From contig SCSM01000007.1 of assembly GCA_004322215.1 (NCBI GenBank), positions 1-64,000 on the forward strand: 64,000 nucleotides of DNA, written 5' to 3'. The notes beneath the pieces are model-generated. The model was given only the letters and a program-made list of their open reading frames with translations. It was not told where the DNA came from and did not search any database. Shown here one piece after another: positions 1 through 11,000 of the stretch (position 1 is the stretch's first letter; each line of letters opens with the position of its first letter). The DNA is from Bacteroidota bacterium (lineage in GTDB: Bacteria > Bacteroidota > Ignavibacteria > Kapaibacteriales > UBA2268). A program made the position numbers and the translations under genes.

Positions 1-135
1 CAATGTTGCATCCTGCTGAATTGCATCAATTGTCGGCTGATTCACCATCATCATCTGCTCTACATTTTGCTGTGTATAGCTTACACCCGGCAGAAGTAAC
101 TGTAAGTACCATAAAATCGCAATGATAATATCCAT
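1..135 (-). CDS. small WYLQ-motif protein, 3' end outside window
   Basis: Reading leftward, an ATG at 135 is preceded by AGGAGT at 141-146, a good ribosome binding site. The frame then stays open for 45 codons to the window edge, so the C-terminus is missing. The visible protein starts MDIIIAILWYLQLLLPGVSY and continues with a polar Gln/Met-rich stretch. The N-terminus could be a signal peptide or a single membrane segment. The core I-L-WYLQ-L-P resembles the start of the next gene upstream (FFWYLQALVPDSAS), so the two look like tandem paralogues. I do not recognise the family and assign no function. Confidence 0.55.
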   Translation of the reverse strand, partial: MDIIIAILWYLQLLLPGVSYTQQNVEQMMMVNQPTIDAIQQDATL

Positions 136-174
136 AATAAACTCCTAAATAATGTTAAAAAAATTATTAAAATA

Positions 175-414
175 TTAATCAATTAAAATTTTGTCGAGAT
201 TATCTTCAAAATCCTCCACTTTATTTCTTGTTTGATTGTTTTTCCCCTGATTGAAAAAACTTTCAAATTTTGAAGAAGAATTAGAATTCATTTGAAATGA
301 ATTAGCATTAATCTTCTGCATATTCATCAGTGAATATATATCAGATGTTACAGCAGAAGCAGAATCAGGCACTAATGCCTGTAAATACCAAAAAAAACCA
401 ACTAAGAAAATCAT
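175..414 (-). CDS. small WYLQ-motif protein, 79 aa
   Basis: The frame is open further upstream, but I place the start at the ATG at 414 because GGAGG lies four bases before it; no such site precedes the longer start at 477. The protein has a hydrophobic N-terminus (MIFLVGFFWYLQALVP), which may be a signal peptide or membrane anchor. After this comes an Asn/Ser/Met-rich polar region and an acidic tail with Asp-rich residues near the C-terminus. The WYLQ-x-L-x-P core is shared with the truncated gene at 1-135, which lies 39 bp downstream on the same strand. Family unknown. The paired arrangement and strong ribosome binding sites support both being real genes. Confidence 0.6.
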   Translation of the reverse strand: MIFLVGFFWYLQALVPDSASAVTSDIYSLMNMQKINANSFQMNSNSSSKFESFFNQGKNNQTRNKVEDFEDNLDKILID

Positions 415-519
415 AAGACCTCCGAAATGTTTAAAAAAAATATATTTATAAATATTTTCTTCATTTGATAAGACCAATAAAAAAATAAAAAAACACTAAT
501 GCGAATGGAAGCAAAAACT

Positions 520-645
520 TCAAAACACAATAGTGTATAGTTTTTTCATAATTTTATGATTTTTATATTGATATAAATAACGATAAGATACAACCAAACC
601 AAGCATTAGCTGGTTTAAACTGACCAAAATGACCGTATCATCCAT
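520..645 (-). CDS. possible 41-aa small protein
   Basis: An ATG at 645 is preceded by GAGGT about six bases upstream and opens a 41-codon frame ending in TGA at 520-522. The product begins MDDTVILVSLNQLMLGLVVS and ends in a Lys/Tyr-rich tail, suggesting one short hydrophobic segment followed by positive charges. It lies on the same strand as the two WYLQ genes and could be the first gene of the same transcript. It does not share the WYLQ motif. Short length keeps confidence low; the ribosome binding site is the main support. Confidence 0.35.
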   Translation of the reverse strand: MDDTVILVSLNQLMLGLVVSYRYLYQYKNHKIMKKLYTIVF

Positions 646-1106
646 GATAACCTCATATTGTTTGTGTAGTGAACATCCTAATTCACCACTAATTTAATAA
701 AAAAAACAATTAATGCAAACATTTTTTTTTATTTATGAAAAAAAAATGAATTAAAAATGAACTTATTACATTTGAGCATTACAATCTTATTGATAATTAA
801 AGATTTATATGTATTACTCTATTCGATTTATATAATTCTGCTATATTTTTTTTAATAAAAAAATTAAAATTATTGCATAAACTAATTTATTTAAAATCCG
901 ACTAAATGGCTCGATATTTGCTATTTTTAATTTGATTATATTTTATAAAATATTAATTTTACTTAAAATAATTGTTTTAACTTATTTACTTTTTTGACTT
1001 TATTGAAGTTAAACTTAGTAAATTTATAAGTTAAAATCTTTTAAATATAATTTTATTTATATTAAAAAGCAAATAAAATTTTGATATTATATTATAAGGT
1101 TATAAA
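646..1106. other. gene-free AT-rich divergent region
   Basis: About 460 bases between the leftmost minus-strand small genes and the plus-strand histidine kinase. It is extremely A/T rich with long A and T runs, and presumably carries the divergent promoters. No convincing gene or hairpin terminator was seen. A 32-codon hydrophobic frame at 757-855 has no ribosome binding site. Confidence 0.5.
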
Positions 1107-3467
1107 TTGAAAATGTATAAAAAGGTCGGAATTCAAGTGCTGCTCTGCATTATGGGCATTTTAACCTTATCTTCAAAAGAGAATATCGAAACACTGGAAA
1201 TTAAGTTAAAAACTACGACAGGTACCGAAAAAGTAAATATTCTATTAACCCTATCCCAGGAATATATTACAGTCAATACAGATAGAAGTATTGTTTATAG
1301 TAACCAGGCACTTGCACTTGCTGAAGAAACTAATGATAAATTCAATGTCCAAAAGGCATATTCACAAATAGGAAAAGCATATTTGGAAAAGAAAGATTAT
1401 TCGACTGCTATGAATAATTTCGAAAAAGCACTAAAAGAAGTTGAACAAATAAATAATAATATCGAAAAAGCGAAGATTTTAAATAATATTGGTACTGTAT
1501 ATTATATCACAAATGTATTTGATAAAGCATTTGATTTTTACAAACAAGCATTAACATTAAGGGAGAAAATCGGTGACAAAGATGAAATTTCCAAATCTCT
1601 CAATAATTTAAGTGCCTTGTTTATAAACCAGGGTAAATTCGATATTGCATTGAATTATAAAAAGAAGCAGGTTGAATTGTGGGAACAAACTAACAACAAA
1701 CCTGAGCTCGCAGATGCATACAACAGTCTCGGACAGTTATATTTTGAATCCGGGCAAAATGACAGTGCACTTAGTTATTTCCAGAAAGATTTAAAATTGA
1801 GAGAAGAATTCGGTGATAAGAATAAAATGGACGACTTCCTTTATAATATCGGTAAAATTTATTATAATTTGAAAATGTATGCTAAAGCCGTCGAATACTA
1901 TCAAAGAGCTTTAAAATTAACTAAGGAAACCAATAATAAAGAAAAGATTGCCCAAATTGTAACAAGTATTGGTAATGTTTACTATGATTGGAAAAAATAC
2001 GATAAGGCATTGGATTTTTATCAAAAATCTTTGTCCCTTGCTGAAGAACTTGGTTCGCAGAGAGGAATCGCAAGAATTTTGAATAACATCGGATTAGTCT
2101 ATAAAAATATCGGGAATTACAATAAAGCTTTGGAGTATTGTAAAAAATCAATTGATATCAGAGTCGCTTTAAAAGAAACCAAAGATATTTTTTATCCCTT
2201 AACGAGCATTGCCGAAATTTATATGAAAATGGGTGAATACGGTCAGTCACTTGCTTACTTATTCCAGGCACAAAAATTAGCGCTTGAAACTAATCAGAAA
2301 AAACAAATTATGGAATCATATTATCTGATTCACGAAGTTTATTCCCAATCGGGAGATTATCAAAAATCGCTTGAATACCATAAACTTTTCTCAAACTTAA
2401 AGGATTCGATCAGCTCTGAAGAAATGAACAAAAGATTTGCCGAAGCATCCGTAAAAATGGAAACTGAAGCAAAAGAAAGGGAAAACCGTCTTCTTAAAGA
2501 ATCTAAACAGGCACAGCAATACTATTTCATTGTTATTTCCGGGTTATTTATAATATTGATTCTGGTTATTTTAAACAGGTACTTTAACAAAAATAAAGCT
2601 AATAAATTACTTAATGAGAAGAACCTTCAAATTAAAAATCAACATAAAAAACTGGAAGAAATGTTCATTGAATTACAAAAGAAAGAAGAAAATCTCAGTG
2701 ATGCTAATGCAACAAAAGATAAATTTTTCTCAATCATTGCTCATGACTTAAAAAATCCCTTACATTCTATTACTTTATCTTCAGACCTGCTGATTAATAA
2801 ATATAAGCAGATGTCAGGTGAACAATTGCTGGACCTGATTAACAGCATTTATAAGTCAGGACAGCATCTTTCAAGTTTACTCGAGAATTTATTACAATGG
2901 TCGAGAGCACAAAGCGGAAAAATTGAATTTGACCCAATACATTTCGATATTAGGGAACTTAGTGTTGAGAATATCAGTTTGCTTCTCGGAAATGCTATTA
3001 AAAAGAAAATCACCATCGAAAATAACATTCCCGATGCCACCTACGTTTATGGTGACCCAAACATGATTTCTACGGTTATTAGAAATTTGATTTCAAATGC
3101 AATAAAATTCACGAATGAGCATGGACAAGTGAAAATATTTGCAAAAGAAGTAAAAGGAATGATTGAAATTTCGGTTATTGATAATGGTGTCGGTATCGAG
3201 GATGAAGACCTCAAAAAGCTTTTCAGAATTGATATTCATCATACTACTATTGGTACACTTAGAGAAAAAGGTACGGGCTTAGGATTGATACTTGCAAAAG
3301 AATTCATTGATATTCATAACGGTAAAATTTGGGTCGAAAGAAACAAGGATGTTGGTTCTACATTCATCTTCACTCTTCCGAAAGAAGCACCAAAATCAAT
3401 TCCCGAACAATTTATGAAGGAATTTTCGATGAACAATTCGAGTTATCATATTAATAATTTAAATTAA
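1107..3467 (+). CDS. TPR-repeat sensor histidine kinase
   Basis: Two-component sensor kinase of 786 residues. A signal peptide or N-terminal anchor is followed by about ten tetratricopeptide repeats (roughly 40-440), which would lie in the periplasm. A membrane helix lies near 471-492, then a coiled coil, then HisKA with the phospho-acceptor in FFSIIAHDLKNP (His about 546). The HATPase domain shows the N box NLISNAIKF (about 661), DNGVGI (about 692) and GTGLGL. I use the TTG at 1107 because AAGG lies seven bases upstream; the ATG at 1113 is the alternative. No response regulator is adjacent, so it is an orphan kinase whose ligand or partner is unknown. It has a paralogue of the same architecture at 17719-20001. 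Confidence 0.93.
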   Translation: MKMYKKVGIQVLLCIMGILTLSSKENIETLEIKLKTTTGTEKVNILLTLSQEYITVNTDRSIVYSNQALALAEETNDKFNVQKAYSQIGKAYLEKKDYSTAMNNFEKALKEVEQINNNIEKAKILNNIGTVYYITNVFDKAFDFYKQALTLREKIGDKDEISKSLNNLSALFINQGKFDIALNYKKKQVELWEQTNNKPELADAYNSLGQLYFESGQNDSALSYFQKDLKLREEFGDKNKMDDFLYNIGKIYYNLKMYAKAVEYYQRALKLTKETNNKEKIAQIVTSIGNVYYDWKKYDKALDFYQKSLSLAEELGSQRGIARILNNIGLVYKNIGNYNKALEYCKKSIDIRVALKETKDIFYPLTSIAEIYMKMGEYGQSLAYLFQAQKLALETNQKKQIMESYYLIHEVYSQSGDYQKSLEYHKLFSNLKDSISSEEMNKRFAEASVKMETEAKERENRLLKESKQAQQYYFIVISGLFIILILVILNRYFNKNKANKLLNEKNLQIKNQHKKLEEMFIELQKKEENLSDANATKDKFFSIIAHDLKNPLHSITLSSDLLINKYKQMSGEQLLDLINSIYKSGQHLSSLLENLLQWSRAQSGKIEFDPIHFDIRELSVENISLLLGNAIKKKITIENNIPDATYVYGDPNMISTVIRNLISNAIKFTNEHGQVKIFAKEVKGMIEISVIDNGVGIEDEDLKKLFRIDIHHTTIGTLREKGTGLGLILAKEFIDIHNGKIWVERNKDVGSTFIFTLPKEAPKSIPEQFMKEFSMNNSSYHINNLN

Positions 3468-3512
3468 AAGCAGAGACAAATTTTATATACTTCCTTTTAT
3501 TATTGTATTATT

Positions 3513-4880
3513 TTAATCACTGGTTCTGTCTTTATACCTGATTTTAAATTTCAATACATTTTCCTTTTCTTTATCAACAGGTACTTTAAAAATAATATTC
3601 TGAGCATCCTTTTTTTCATATTCAAGAGAAGATTCAAGGATTTCCCAGTTATAACCCAAATAACGCTCTACTTCAACAGTAATATTTTCTGTTTTTCTGT
3701 TTTTAATTGTTATTTCGTATAAATGCTCATGCACTTTATCAGAAATTCTCTTATAATCTTGCTCTATATCCTCAACTACAATATCAAATGCCTCCCCTAC
3801 TTTCAGCTTTATCTTTTCATCCTTTGGGGTATGGTCAATCATATCTTCCCCTATAAATTCAACTGATTCACCATCAGATTTATAGAGTCTTGCCTTACCT
3901 TCAGGCATAGGAATACCGAGATTATTTTCCTTTTTATTTTCAAATTCAACCATTACAGCCACTTTGGAATTATTGTAATAGCCGCCGCTCCTGTATATAT
4001 ATTTTTTTATTACCTTTATATCATTCACATCAAAAAGAGAAATTTGTTTTGTTTCATTGTTAGCTATAGTTGTGGGTCTTTGTAGATTATAAATATGATA
4101 TTCAAAAAAAGATTTTTCTTTAAACTGCTCTCCCCTAACATCATAACCTGAACCTGCATTTTTATCCATGACAGCTTCAGGGATATATCTTTGGACACGG
4201 TTAACATCTCCGGCAACAAGTTTCAACTTAGCATCCTTATATGTTGCACCGGTATTGTTATTAATGCTTACCCATGCTTTCAAATCCATTTTGGTATCAT
4301 TTTCATTAAGAAGTGCAACGTATTCAGTATGCCAGTTTAGACCAGATGTCTGATAAGTTAACTCAACATCCTGTTTTCCGGCAGCTTCAGATTCGAGTGT
4401 CCATACTAATGTAGGTTTGGTAATCAAGCCTTCAGGCAAAGCCCCAACAGCGATTTGATAGTCGTCAATTTTAGGAAGCATTAATAAACTACCATCTTCT
4501 TTTCGAAGTACAATATTTCCTGTTGATAGAAGTTTGCCTTTGATTGTATTTTTATCAGAGGTAAGAGTTATGTCATTATCAATATATTTTTCTAATATCT
4601 TAGTCAGGCTGACAAGGTCGTATTGATAATTCTGCTCAATTACAGTGCCTTTAAATTTAATATGAACGCTTGTTGGATCTATCCTTTCTGCAACATCAGT
4701 TATTTTAATATGGGATATTCCTTTTTTCAAATCAATTTTTCTGACATCTTTAATGACACCAAGGTCACTATTATAAACGGTAACATTCAGTGAACTGTGT
4801 TCATATTCCTGAGCATTAAGTATCATTAATGATGAAAGAAAGAGAACAAAAATTAAAGTTGTGAGTTTCATAATAATCAT
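3513..4880 (-). CDS. secreted DUF4139 domain protein
   Basis: A 455-residue protein with a signal peptide (MKLTTLIFVLFLSSLMILNA, cleaved before or after the Gln). The body matches the DUF4139 family in its N-terminal beta domain (VYNSDLGVIKDVRKIDL) and in the motif TSGLNWHTEYVALL followed by KAWVSINNNTGATYKDAKL. DUF4139 proteins are secreted or surface-located beta-rich proteins with no well-defined biochemical role. The start is uncertain: ATG at 4880 or three codons later at 4871, neither with a clear ribosome binding site. It lies downstream of the M16 peptidase gene on the same strand, but a strong terminator separates them, so it is probably its own transcript. Confidence 0.85.
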   Translation of the reverse strand: MIIMKLTTLIFVLFLSSLMILNAQEYEHSSLNVTVYNSDLGVIKDVRKIDLKKGISHIKITDVAERIDPTSVHIKFKGTVIEQNYQYDLVSLTKILEKYIDNDITLTSDKNTIKGKLLSTGNIVLRKEDGSLLMLPKIDDYQIAVGALPEGLITKPTLVWTLESEAAGKQDVELTYQTSGLNWHTEYVALLNENDTKMDLKAWVSINNNTGATYKDAKLKLVAGDVNRVQRYIPEAVMDKNAGSGYDVRGEQFKEKSFFEYHIYNLQRPTTIANNETKQISLFDVNDIKVIKKYIYRSGGYYNNSKVAVMVEFENKKENNLGIPMPEGKARLYKSDGESVEFIGEDMIDHTPKDEKIKLKVGEAFDIVVEDIEQDYKRISDKVHEHLYEITIKNRKTENITVEVERYLGYNWEILESSLEYEKKDAQNIIFKVPVDKEKENVLKFKIRYKDRTSD

Positions 4881-4931
4881 ATATTAATTTATTCAACAAA
4901 TTAATTGACTAAAATAAATAAAACGAATGAG

Positions 4932-4958
4932 AAAAAAAACGGGGCATGTAGCCCCGTT
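4932..4958 (-). terminator. intrinsic terminator of the M16 peptidase gene
   Basis: Perfect 8-bp stem AACGGGGC / GCCCCGTT around a 5-base loop (4938-4958). On the minus strand it is followed by a run of eight T. It sits 36 bp after the stop codon of the M16 peptidase gene. Confidence 0.9.
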
Positions 4959-4993
4959 AATTCAACAATTAATAATTATGATTATATATATCT

Positions 4994-7816
4994 CTATTTA
5001 TCTTCAGGCATCAGAACAACTCTTATGTAATTATTTGTTTTGAAATACATCTTAGCTGCATCAAAAACATCATCGGCACTTAATTTATCAATCATTGCAC
5101 TTTCTTTAAGAATGTTGACAGGGTTTTCATTATAATAATATGCGTTATAAAGTGAATTGAGCCAATACCAATTTTCTTTCATGTTGACTTCATATTCCCT
5201 CTTTTGTATTTCTTTGACTTTATTCAAATAAGTTGAATCCGGCTTTTTCATCGTCATATCTTTCATAACGTCCAATACTGCATTGATTAGTTCATCAACT
5301 CTTTTGGGGTCACAGCCGAACGCAATGTTGATACTGTATTCTTCCCTCGGAAATTTTTCTGTGTTTTGCCATGCACCAACTCCATATACCCCGCCCTTAT
5401 CTTCACGCATAACTTCACGGAGCTTTATATCAAAAACATCCATTAATGCAGAAAAATCAAAATTGTTTTTTTCATTCCAGACATAATCGCCTGAAAAAAC
5501 CAAACGTACAAGACTTTGTGCTTCGATACCTTTCTTAACAACCTTTGAAATACTTCCTTTAGGTGATTTCATTCCGATATCCTTCCATTTTTCAATTTCT
5601 TTTTTAGAAGGAAGACTTGCAAGGTAAGTTAATATGAAAGGTTTGATTTTTTCAACATCAAAATTCCCTGCAAAGAAAAATGTAAAACCGTTTGCATTAG
5701 AAAATCTCTGCTTGTAAAATTCAATTGCCTTATCAAGATTGATTTTCTCAACTGTTTTTTCTGTCGTTGGTAAGCTTCTGAAATGATAGTTACCCAATGT
5801 TACTCTGAATGTGTCGTTTAATACGGCTCTAGGACTGTTTTTTGAATCCTTGATTTGTGATTTTAATTTTTCAATATATGCCTCGAAAGATTCTTTATCT
5901 TTTCGAGGTTGTATAAAGTATGAATAAATTAACTGAAACATTGTTTCAATATCATTAGGAGAACAAGTACCCGATATTTCCTCATCGAGTGTATTAATTG
6001 CTGCCATGACACGGGCGACCTTGCCTGTTAACTTTTTTGAAAGCTGAGTTCTGTTAAAATCTCCCAAACCGCTTTGGTTAATAATTGACGATGAAGCATT
6101 AGCGGAATAATAATCGTTATCCGGGGCGAGGGATGTACCCCCGAAACGGAAAGATTGAAATGAAATTTCATCATTCTGGAAATCAGTCGGTTTCAAAACA
6201 ACTTTAACACCATTAGATAATGTCAATTCGGTTACACCGATTTCTTTAATCAGTTTTTCTTGTGTTAAAGTTCCTTGTTTTGGGATATTCTGTAATAATG
6301 GTTTATCGACAACTACATCTGAATACGGCTCGATTTTCTTATTAGAAATTTCTTTATATAATGCTAATGCCTCAGCTTCTGTAGGAACAACAACGCCAGG
6401 TTTATCGGGAGCTGCAATTGTAATTACACAATTTTCATTCTTAATCAGTTTATGAACCAAATCATTCACTTCCTTCAAAGATATTTCGGGCAGATAATGC
6501 CTGTACATTTCAAGTTCGGTTTCGACTCCTGGTATTGATTCATCATCGAGAAAATTTCTTAAATATTCAAATGCATACATTTGTGAAGGAGTCTTGTCAC
6601 GTTCAGCAAATCCTCTTTCCATTCTTCTCAGTAAATTTGCTTTTGCCCTTTCGAGTTCCGATTCGTTGAATCCGTTTCCGACAACACGGAATGCCTCCGT
6701 TAGCAACGATTCAAGAGCATATTTTATACCGTCACTTTTTGCTCCGGCTCTGAATGTAAATGAACGTATGTCATCAACAAATCTCGACTCCCTTGCGTAT
6801 GCATATATGAACGGCGGATTTGGTTTTCTTGTTAAATCACTTAATCTTTCACTTATTATAGTAGAGAATAAATTTTCGACAATATCCTGCCTCGAAGATT
6901 CAACAGTACCTTCTTCCCTTCCGGGATGTTTGAAATAAATTTCAATGCCCGGCATTGATAATTCTGCATCTTTGGCAACGGACACGAGAATTTCTTTATT
7001 AGGAGGCACAGTGAATTTTTCTCTCTTACGTGGATTATCAGGATTTACAAGCTTGCCAAAATGTTCAATTATTTTTTTCTCGATTTCTTTTGAATCGAAA
7101 TCGCCGACGCAAATCACAGCCATCAGATTTGGTCTGTACCAGTCGTGATAAAACCTGCGCAATGCATCATAAGGTGCATGGTTAATTATTGTAGTATCTC
7201 CGATAACATCACGGACAGCATACTTCGAATTTTTAAAAAGTATGGGTCTTTGAATTCTATCTATTCTGTCTTCTGCACCTTTGCCCAATCTCCACTCCTC
7301 GCGAATGACACCTCTTTCGTTTTCAATATCCTGGTCATTATAAGTTACATTGTGCGACCAATCTTCGAGAACTCTGAATCCTTTATTCAGTATATCATCA
7401 TTATCTGTGGGAAGTGTTAACATGTAAACTGTTTCATCAGTATTTGTATAAGCATTGAGGTCATTACCGAATCTCACACCTGTTGATTCGAGAAAGCTAA
7501 CCAAATCGTTTTTGGGAAAATTTTTTGTGCCGTTAAAAGCCATATGTTCGCAAAAATGAGCAAGCCCGTCCTGGTCATCATCTTCGAGAATAGCACCCGC
7601 ATTGATAGCGAGTAAAAGTTCTGCCCTCTTTTCAGGTTTTTTATTTTCCTTAATATAATATATTAACCCGTTACTTAATTTACCCATCTTTATTTTCGGG
7701 TCAATCGGTAATTTTGCTTTTGTATTTGTGTAATCAATTTTGACTTGTCCGTCAAGAGATAAAATGAATGTAAAGAATACAAAAAGCGATGCTAATTTTA
7801 ATAATTTTAACTTCAC
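4994..7816 (-). CDS. M16 family zinc metallopeptidase (two-domain, pitrilysin-like)
   Basis: A 940-residue exported peptidase with an N-terminal signal peptide. The first M16 domain has the inverted zinc motif HFCEH (His87, Glu90, His91) and the downstream ENERGVIREEW segment (about 165-175) that supplies the third ligand. The second half is a further M16 pair without an HxxEH motif, as is usual for the non-catalytic half that closes the chamber. Such proteins degrade peptides in the periplasm or at the cell surface. The start is GTG at 7816, with AGGTGA just upstream. The gene is monocistronic by position: it is divergent from ileS and has a strong terminator downstream. The substrate cannot be inferred. 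Confidence 0.93.
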   Translation of the reverse strand: MKLKLLKLASLFVFFTFILSLDGQVKIDYTNTKAKLPIDPKIKMGKLSNGLIYYIKENKKPEKRAELLLAINAGAILEDDDQDGLAHFCEHMAFNGTKNFPKNDLVSFLESTGVRFGNDLNAYTNTDETVYMLTLPTDNDDILNKGFRVLEDWSHNVTYNDQDIENERGVIREEWRLGKGAEDRIDRIQRPILFKNSKYAVRDVIGDTTIINHAPYDALRRFYHDWYRPNLMAVICVGDFDSKEIEKKIIEHFGKLVNPDNPRKREKFTVPPNKEILVSVAKDAELSMPGIEIYFKHPGREEGTVESSRQDIVENLFSTIISERLSDLTRKPNPPFIYAYARESRFVDDIRSFTFRAGAKSDGIKYALESLLTEAFRVVGNGFNESELERAKANLLRRMERGFAERDKTPSQMYAFEYLRNFLDDESIPGVETELEMYRHYLPEISLKEVNDLVHKLIKNENCVITIAAPDKPGVVVPTEAEALALYKEISNKKIEPYSDVVVDKPLLQNIPKQGTLTQEKLIKEIGVTELTLSNGVKVVLKPTDFQNDEISFQSFRFGGTSLAPDNDYYSANASSSIINQSGLGDFNRTQLSKKLTGKVARVMAAINTLDEEISGTCSPNDIETMFQLIYSYFIQPRKDKESFEAYIEKLKSQIKDSKNSPRAVLNDTFRVTLGNYHFRSLPTTEKTVEKINLDKAIEFYKQRFSNANGFTFFFAGNFDVEKIKPFILTYLASLPSKKEIEKWKDIGMKSPKGSISKVVKKGIEAQSLVRLVFSGDYVWNEKNNFDFSALMDVFDIKLREVMREDKGGVYGVGAWQNTEKFPREEYSINIAFGCDPKRVDELINAVLDVMKDMTMKKPDSTYLNKVKEIQKREYEVNMKENWYWLNSLYNAYYYNENPVNILKESAMIDKLSADDVFDAAKMYFKTNNYIRVVLMPEDK

Positions 7817-7949
7817 TTGGTCACCTTGAGTTTATATGGAATAAAAAAAGTGTTATTAATTTCAAATACAATTTAAAAAAATAAATTTATTTTTGCTCAA
7901 ATTCATCAATCTTAAATAAGGTATTTATACGTCTCTTATTTGTATAATG

Positions 7950-7978
7950 TTACAAAAAATCATATAATTGTAGTCTTT
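7950..7978 (+). promoter_or_regulatory. candidate promoter of ileS
   Basis: TTACAA at 7950-7955 and a consensus TATAAT at 7973-7978, 17 bases apart, lie 31 bp before the ileS start. The -35 match is weak, and in this A/T-rich region TATAAT can occur by chance. A second TATAAT lies at 7943-7948. Confidence 0.3.
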
Positions 7979-8009
7979 TTTTTATAAAATTTAAGGAAAT
8001 TGTTGATTT

Positions 8010-11000
8010 ATGTTTAAACCTTTGCCCGATAAACTATCTTATCCGGAGCTTGAACATGACATATTGAAATTCTGGGAAGAATATAAAATTTTTGAAAAAT
8101 CTCTTAAGATGCGTGAAGGATGTAAATCGTTCAGCTTTTATGAAGGTCCACCTACTGTAAATGGAAAACCGGGTTTACACCATTTGATGGCAAGAACAAT
8201 CAAAGATGCAGTATGCAGGTACAAAACTATGACCGGCTATTATGTCCGAAGACAAGCCGGATGGGATACCCATGGATTACCTGTGGAAATTGCAGTCGAA
8301 AAAGAATTGGGTTTCAATACGAAACAAGAAATAGTTAAATACGGAATCGATAAATTCAATCAAAAATGCAAGGAATTTGTTTACCACAATATCGAAATGG
8401 ACCAGGGGTGGAGGTATCTTACAAATAGAATGGGATATTGGCTCGACCTCGATTCAGCTTACATCACATGCACTAATGAATATACTGAATCCGTTTGGTG
8501 GGCTCTCAAGCAATTCTTCGACAAAGGTCTTATATACAAAGGTTTCAAAGTTGTACCTCAATCTCCTACAATCGAAACTCCACTAAGTTCACATGAACTT
8601 TCTCTCGGGTATAAGGATGTTAGAGACCCGAATGTATATTTAAAACTGAAAGTTGTAACCTCACCTGTGAAAGAACTCGAAGGTGCAGAATTAACGGTTT
8701 GGACCACAACCCCATGGACTCTGTTTGCAAATGTAGCTCTTGCGGTAGGTAATGACATTGATTATGTACTGATTAAAAATAAAAGGAAAATAAAAGATGA
8801 GGAATTACTCGATAATCTAATACTCGCCAAATCGAGATTAAATGTTATCGAGGGTGATTATGAAATTCTAAAAGAATTAAAAGGAAGTCAAATAGTCGGA
8901 ACTGAATTTGAGCAAATTTTCAGCTATATAAAAATTGACAGGAAAAAATTTCCCAACGCATTAACAGTTCTTCCGGGAGAATTCGTTTCAACTGAAGATG
9001 GTAGCGGTATAGTTCATCTCGCACCTGCATTCGGCGAAGATGATTACCAAATGTCGAAAAAATTCAATTTGCCTTTTCTTCAGCCGGTGACTCCGAATGG
9101 ACATTTTACAAAAGAACTCGGAGAATTCGCCGGTAGGGCAATAAAACATTTTACATATACCGACCATGAGGAAGAAGGGTCTGATAAAGATATCATAATT
9201 GCTTTAAAATACGCAGGCAAAATTTATAAATCCTCTAATGATTATTTACACAGCTACCCTCATTGCTGGAGAACTGGAAATCCCGTGATGTATTATGCAC
9301 GTGAATCATGGTTCATCAAATCTCCCGAATATAAAGATGCAATGATAAGAATTAATAAAACAATAAATTGGCAGCCGCCTGAAATCGGGGCTGGAAGATT
9401 CGGACATTGGCTCGAAGAAGCAAAAGAATGGAATTTATCACGTGACAGATTTTGGGGAACTCCGCTTCCGATTTGGGTAGCAGAAGATGGCAGCGATATG
9501 TTTGCAATCGGTTCGATATCAGAATTGAAAGAAGGATTGTATGAATATCCCGATGGGAAGAAAGTTCCGGTGAAAGAAACTAATTTTGAAATTGACCTTC
9601 ATCGCCCATTCGTTGATAAAATTGTTTTCAAAAAAAATGGAAAACTTTACAGAAGAATACCCGAAGTTGTGGATGTATGGTTTGACTCAGGCTCGATGCC
9701 ATTTGCACAAATGCACTATCCGTTCGAAAACAAAGAATTATTCGAAAAAGAATTTCCTGGAGATTTCATTGCCGAAGGAATCGACCAGACACGCGGATGG
9801 TTTTACACATTACATAACATTGCAACTGGTATATTCAATAAGCCGGCATTTAAAAATATCATCGTCAATGAACTGATACTCGACAAAGACGGAATCAAGA
9901 TGTCTAAATCGAAAGGCAATGTCGTTGACCCATTTGAAATAATGGAGGAGTTCGGAGCCGATGCTGTGAGATGGTATTTATTTGTCAACAATCCTCCCTG
10001 GAAAGCAACATTATTTAATAAAGAAGACCTTGCAAAAACAGTTATCTCAGATTTCTTCAGGTCGCTATCAAATACCTATGCATTCTTTGCACTATATGCT
10101 AACATAGATGAATTCACCGGCAAAGAAGAAATTATTGAACCGGACGAATTACCTGAAATTGACAGGTGGCTTCTGTCGAGGGTTAATTCTCTTATTTCGG
10201 ATTTTAAAAAGTATTTCGATGAATATGACATTACGAAAGCTTTGAGAACAGTTCAGAATTTTGTTCGTAACGAATTATCCAATTGGTACATCCGCAGGAA
10301 CAGAAGAAGATTCTGGAAAGGAGAAAATGATAAGGATAAAAAATCTGCATACCAGACTTTAAGAAAAGTATTAATTAATGTATTAACTCTGATTTCACCT
10401 GCTGCACCATTTCTTGCAGAAATTTTATATCAGAGATTAAGAATTGAAGGTGATGAAGAATCAATTCATCTTCGCAGTATTCCCAAACCTGACATGAATC
10501 TAATTAACAAAGAATTGGAAAACAGAATGGAAATTGCGCAGACGATTGTTTTTCTTGTTCGTTCATTACGCGAAACTTCCAAAATAAAAGTCAGACAGCC
10601 ATTGAAAAGAATTCTCGTCCCGGTTCTTTCGCCGAAATACAGGAGAGATATTCAATACTTTGAAGATGTGATTAAAGAAGAAATCAATGTCAAAGAAATA
10701 GAGTTTGTGAGCGGTGAAACAGAGATTGTAAAAAAATCCGCGAAACCGAATTTCAAATCAATCGGAAAAAAATTCGGTAAAATCACCCAACAGGTTGCGA
10801 ATGCAATTAAAGAATTAAAAGAAAAAGAAATTAAAATATTGGAATCCAACGGTTCTTTAAAATTAAATATTTCAGAAACCGATGTTGAATTAGTTCCTGA
10901 TGATGTCGAAATAATCAGCGAAGACATTGAGGGGTGGCTGGTTGCGACACAGGATAACATTACAGTCGCTCTCGATACTCAAATTGACGATGAATTAATC

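Noticed and set aside
757-855. 32-codon hydrophobic open frame on the plus strand
   Set aside because: No ribosome binding site, extreme A/T composition, and such frames arise easily in this sequence.
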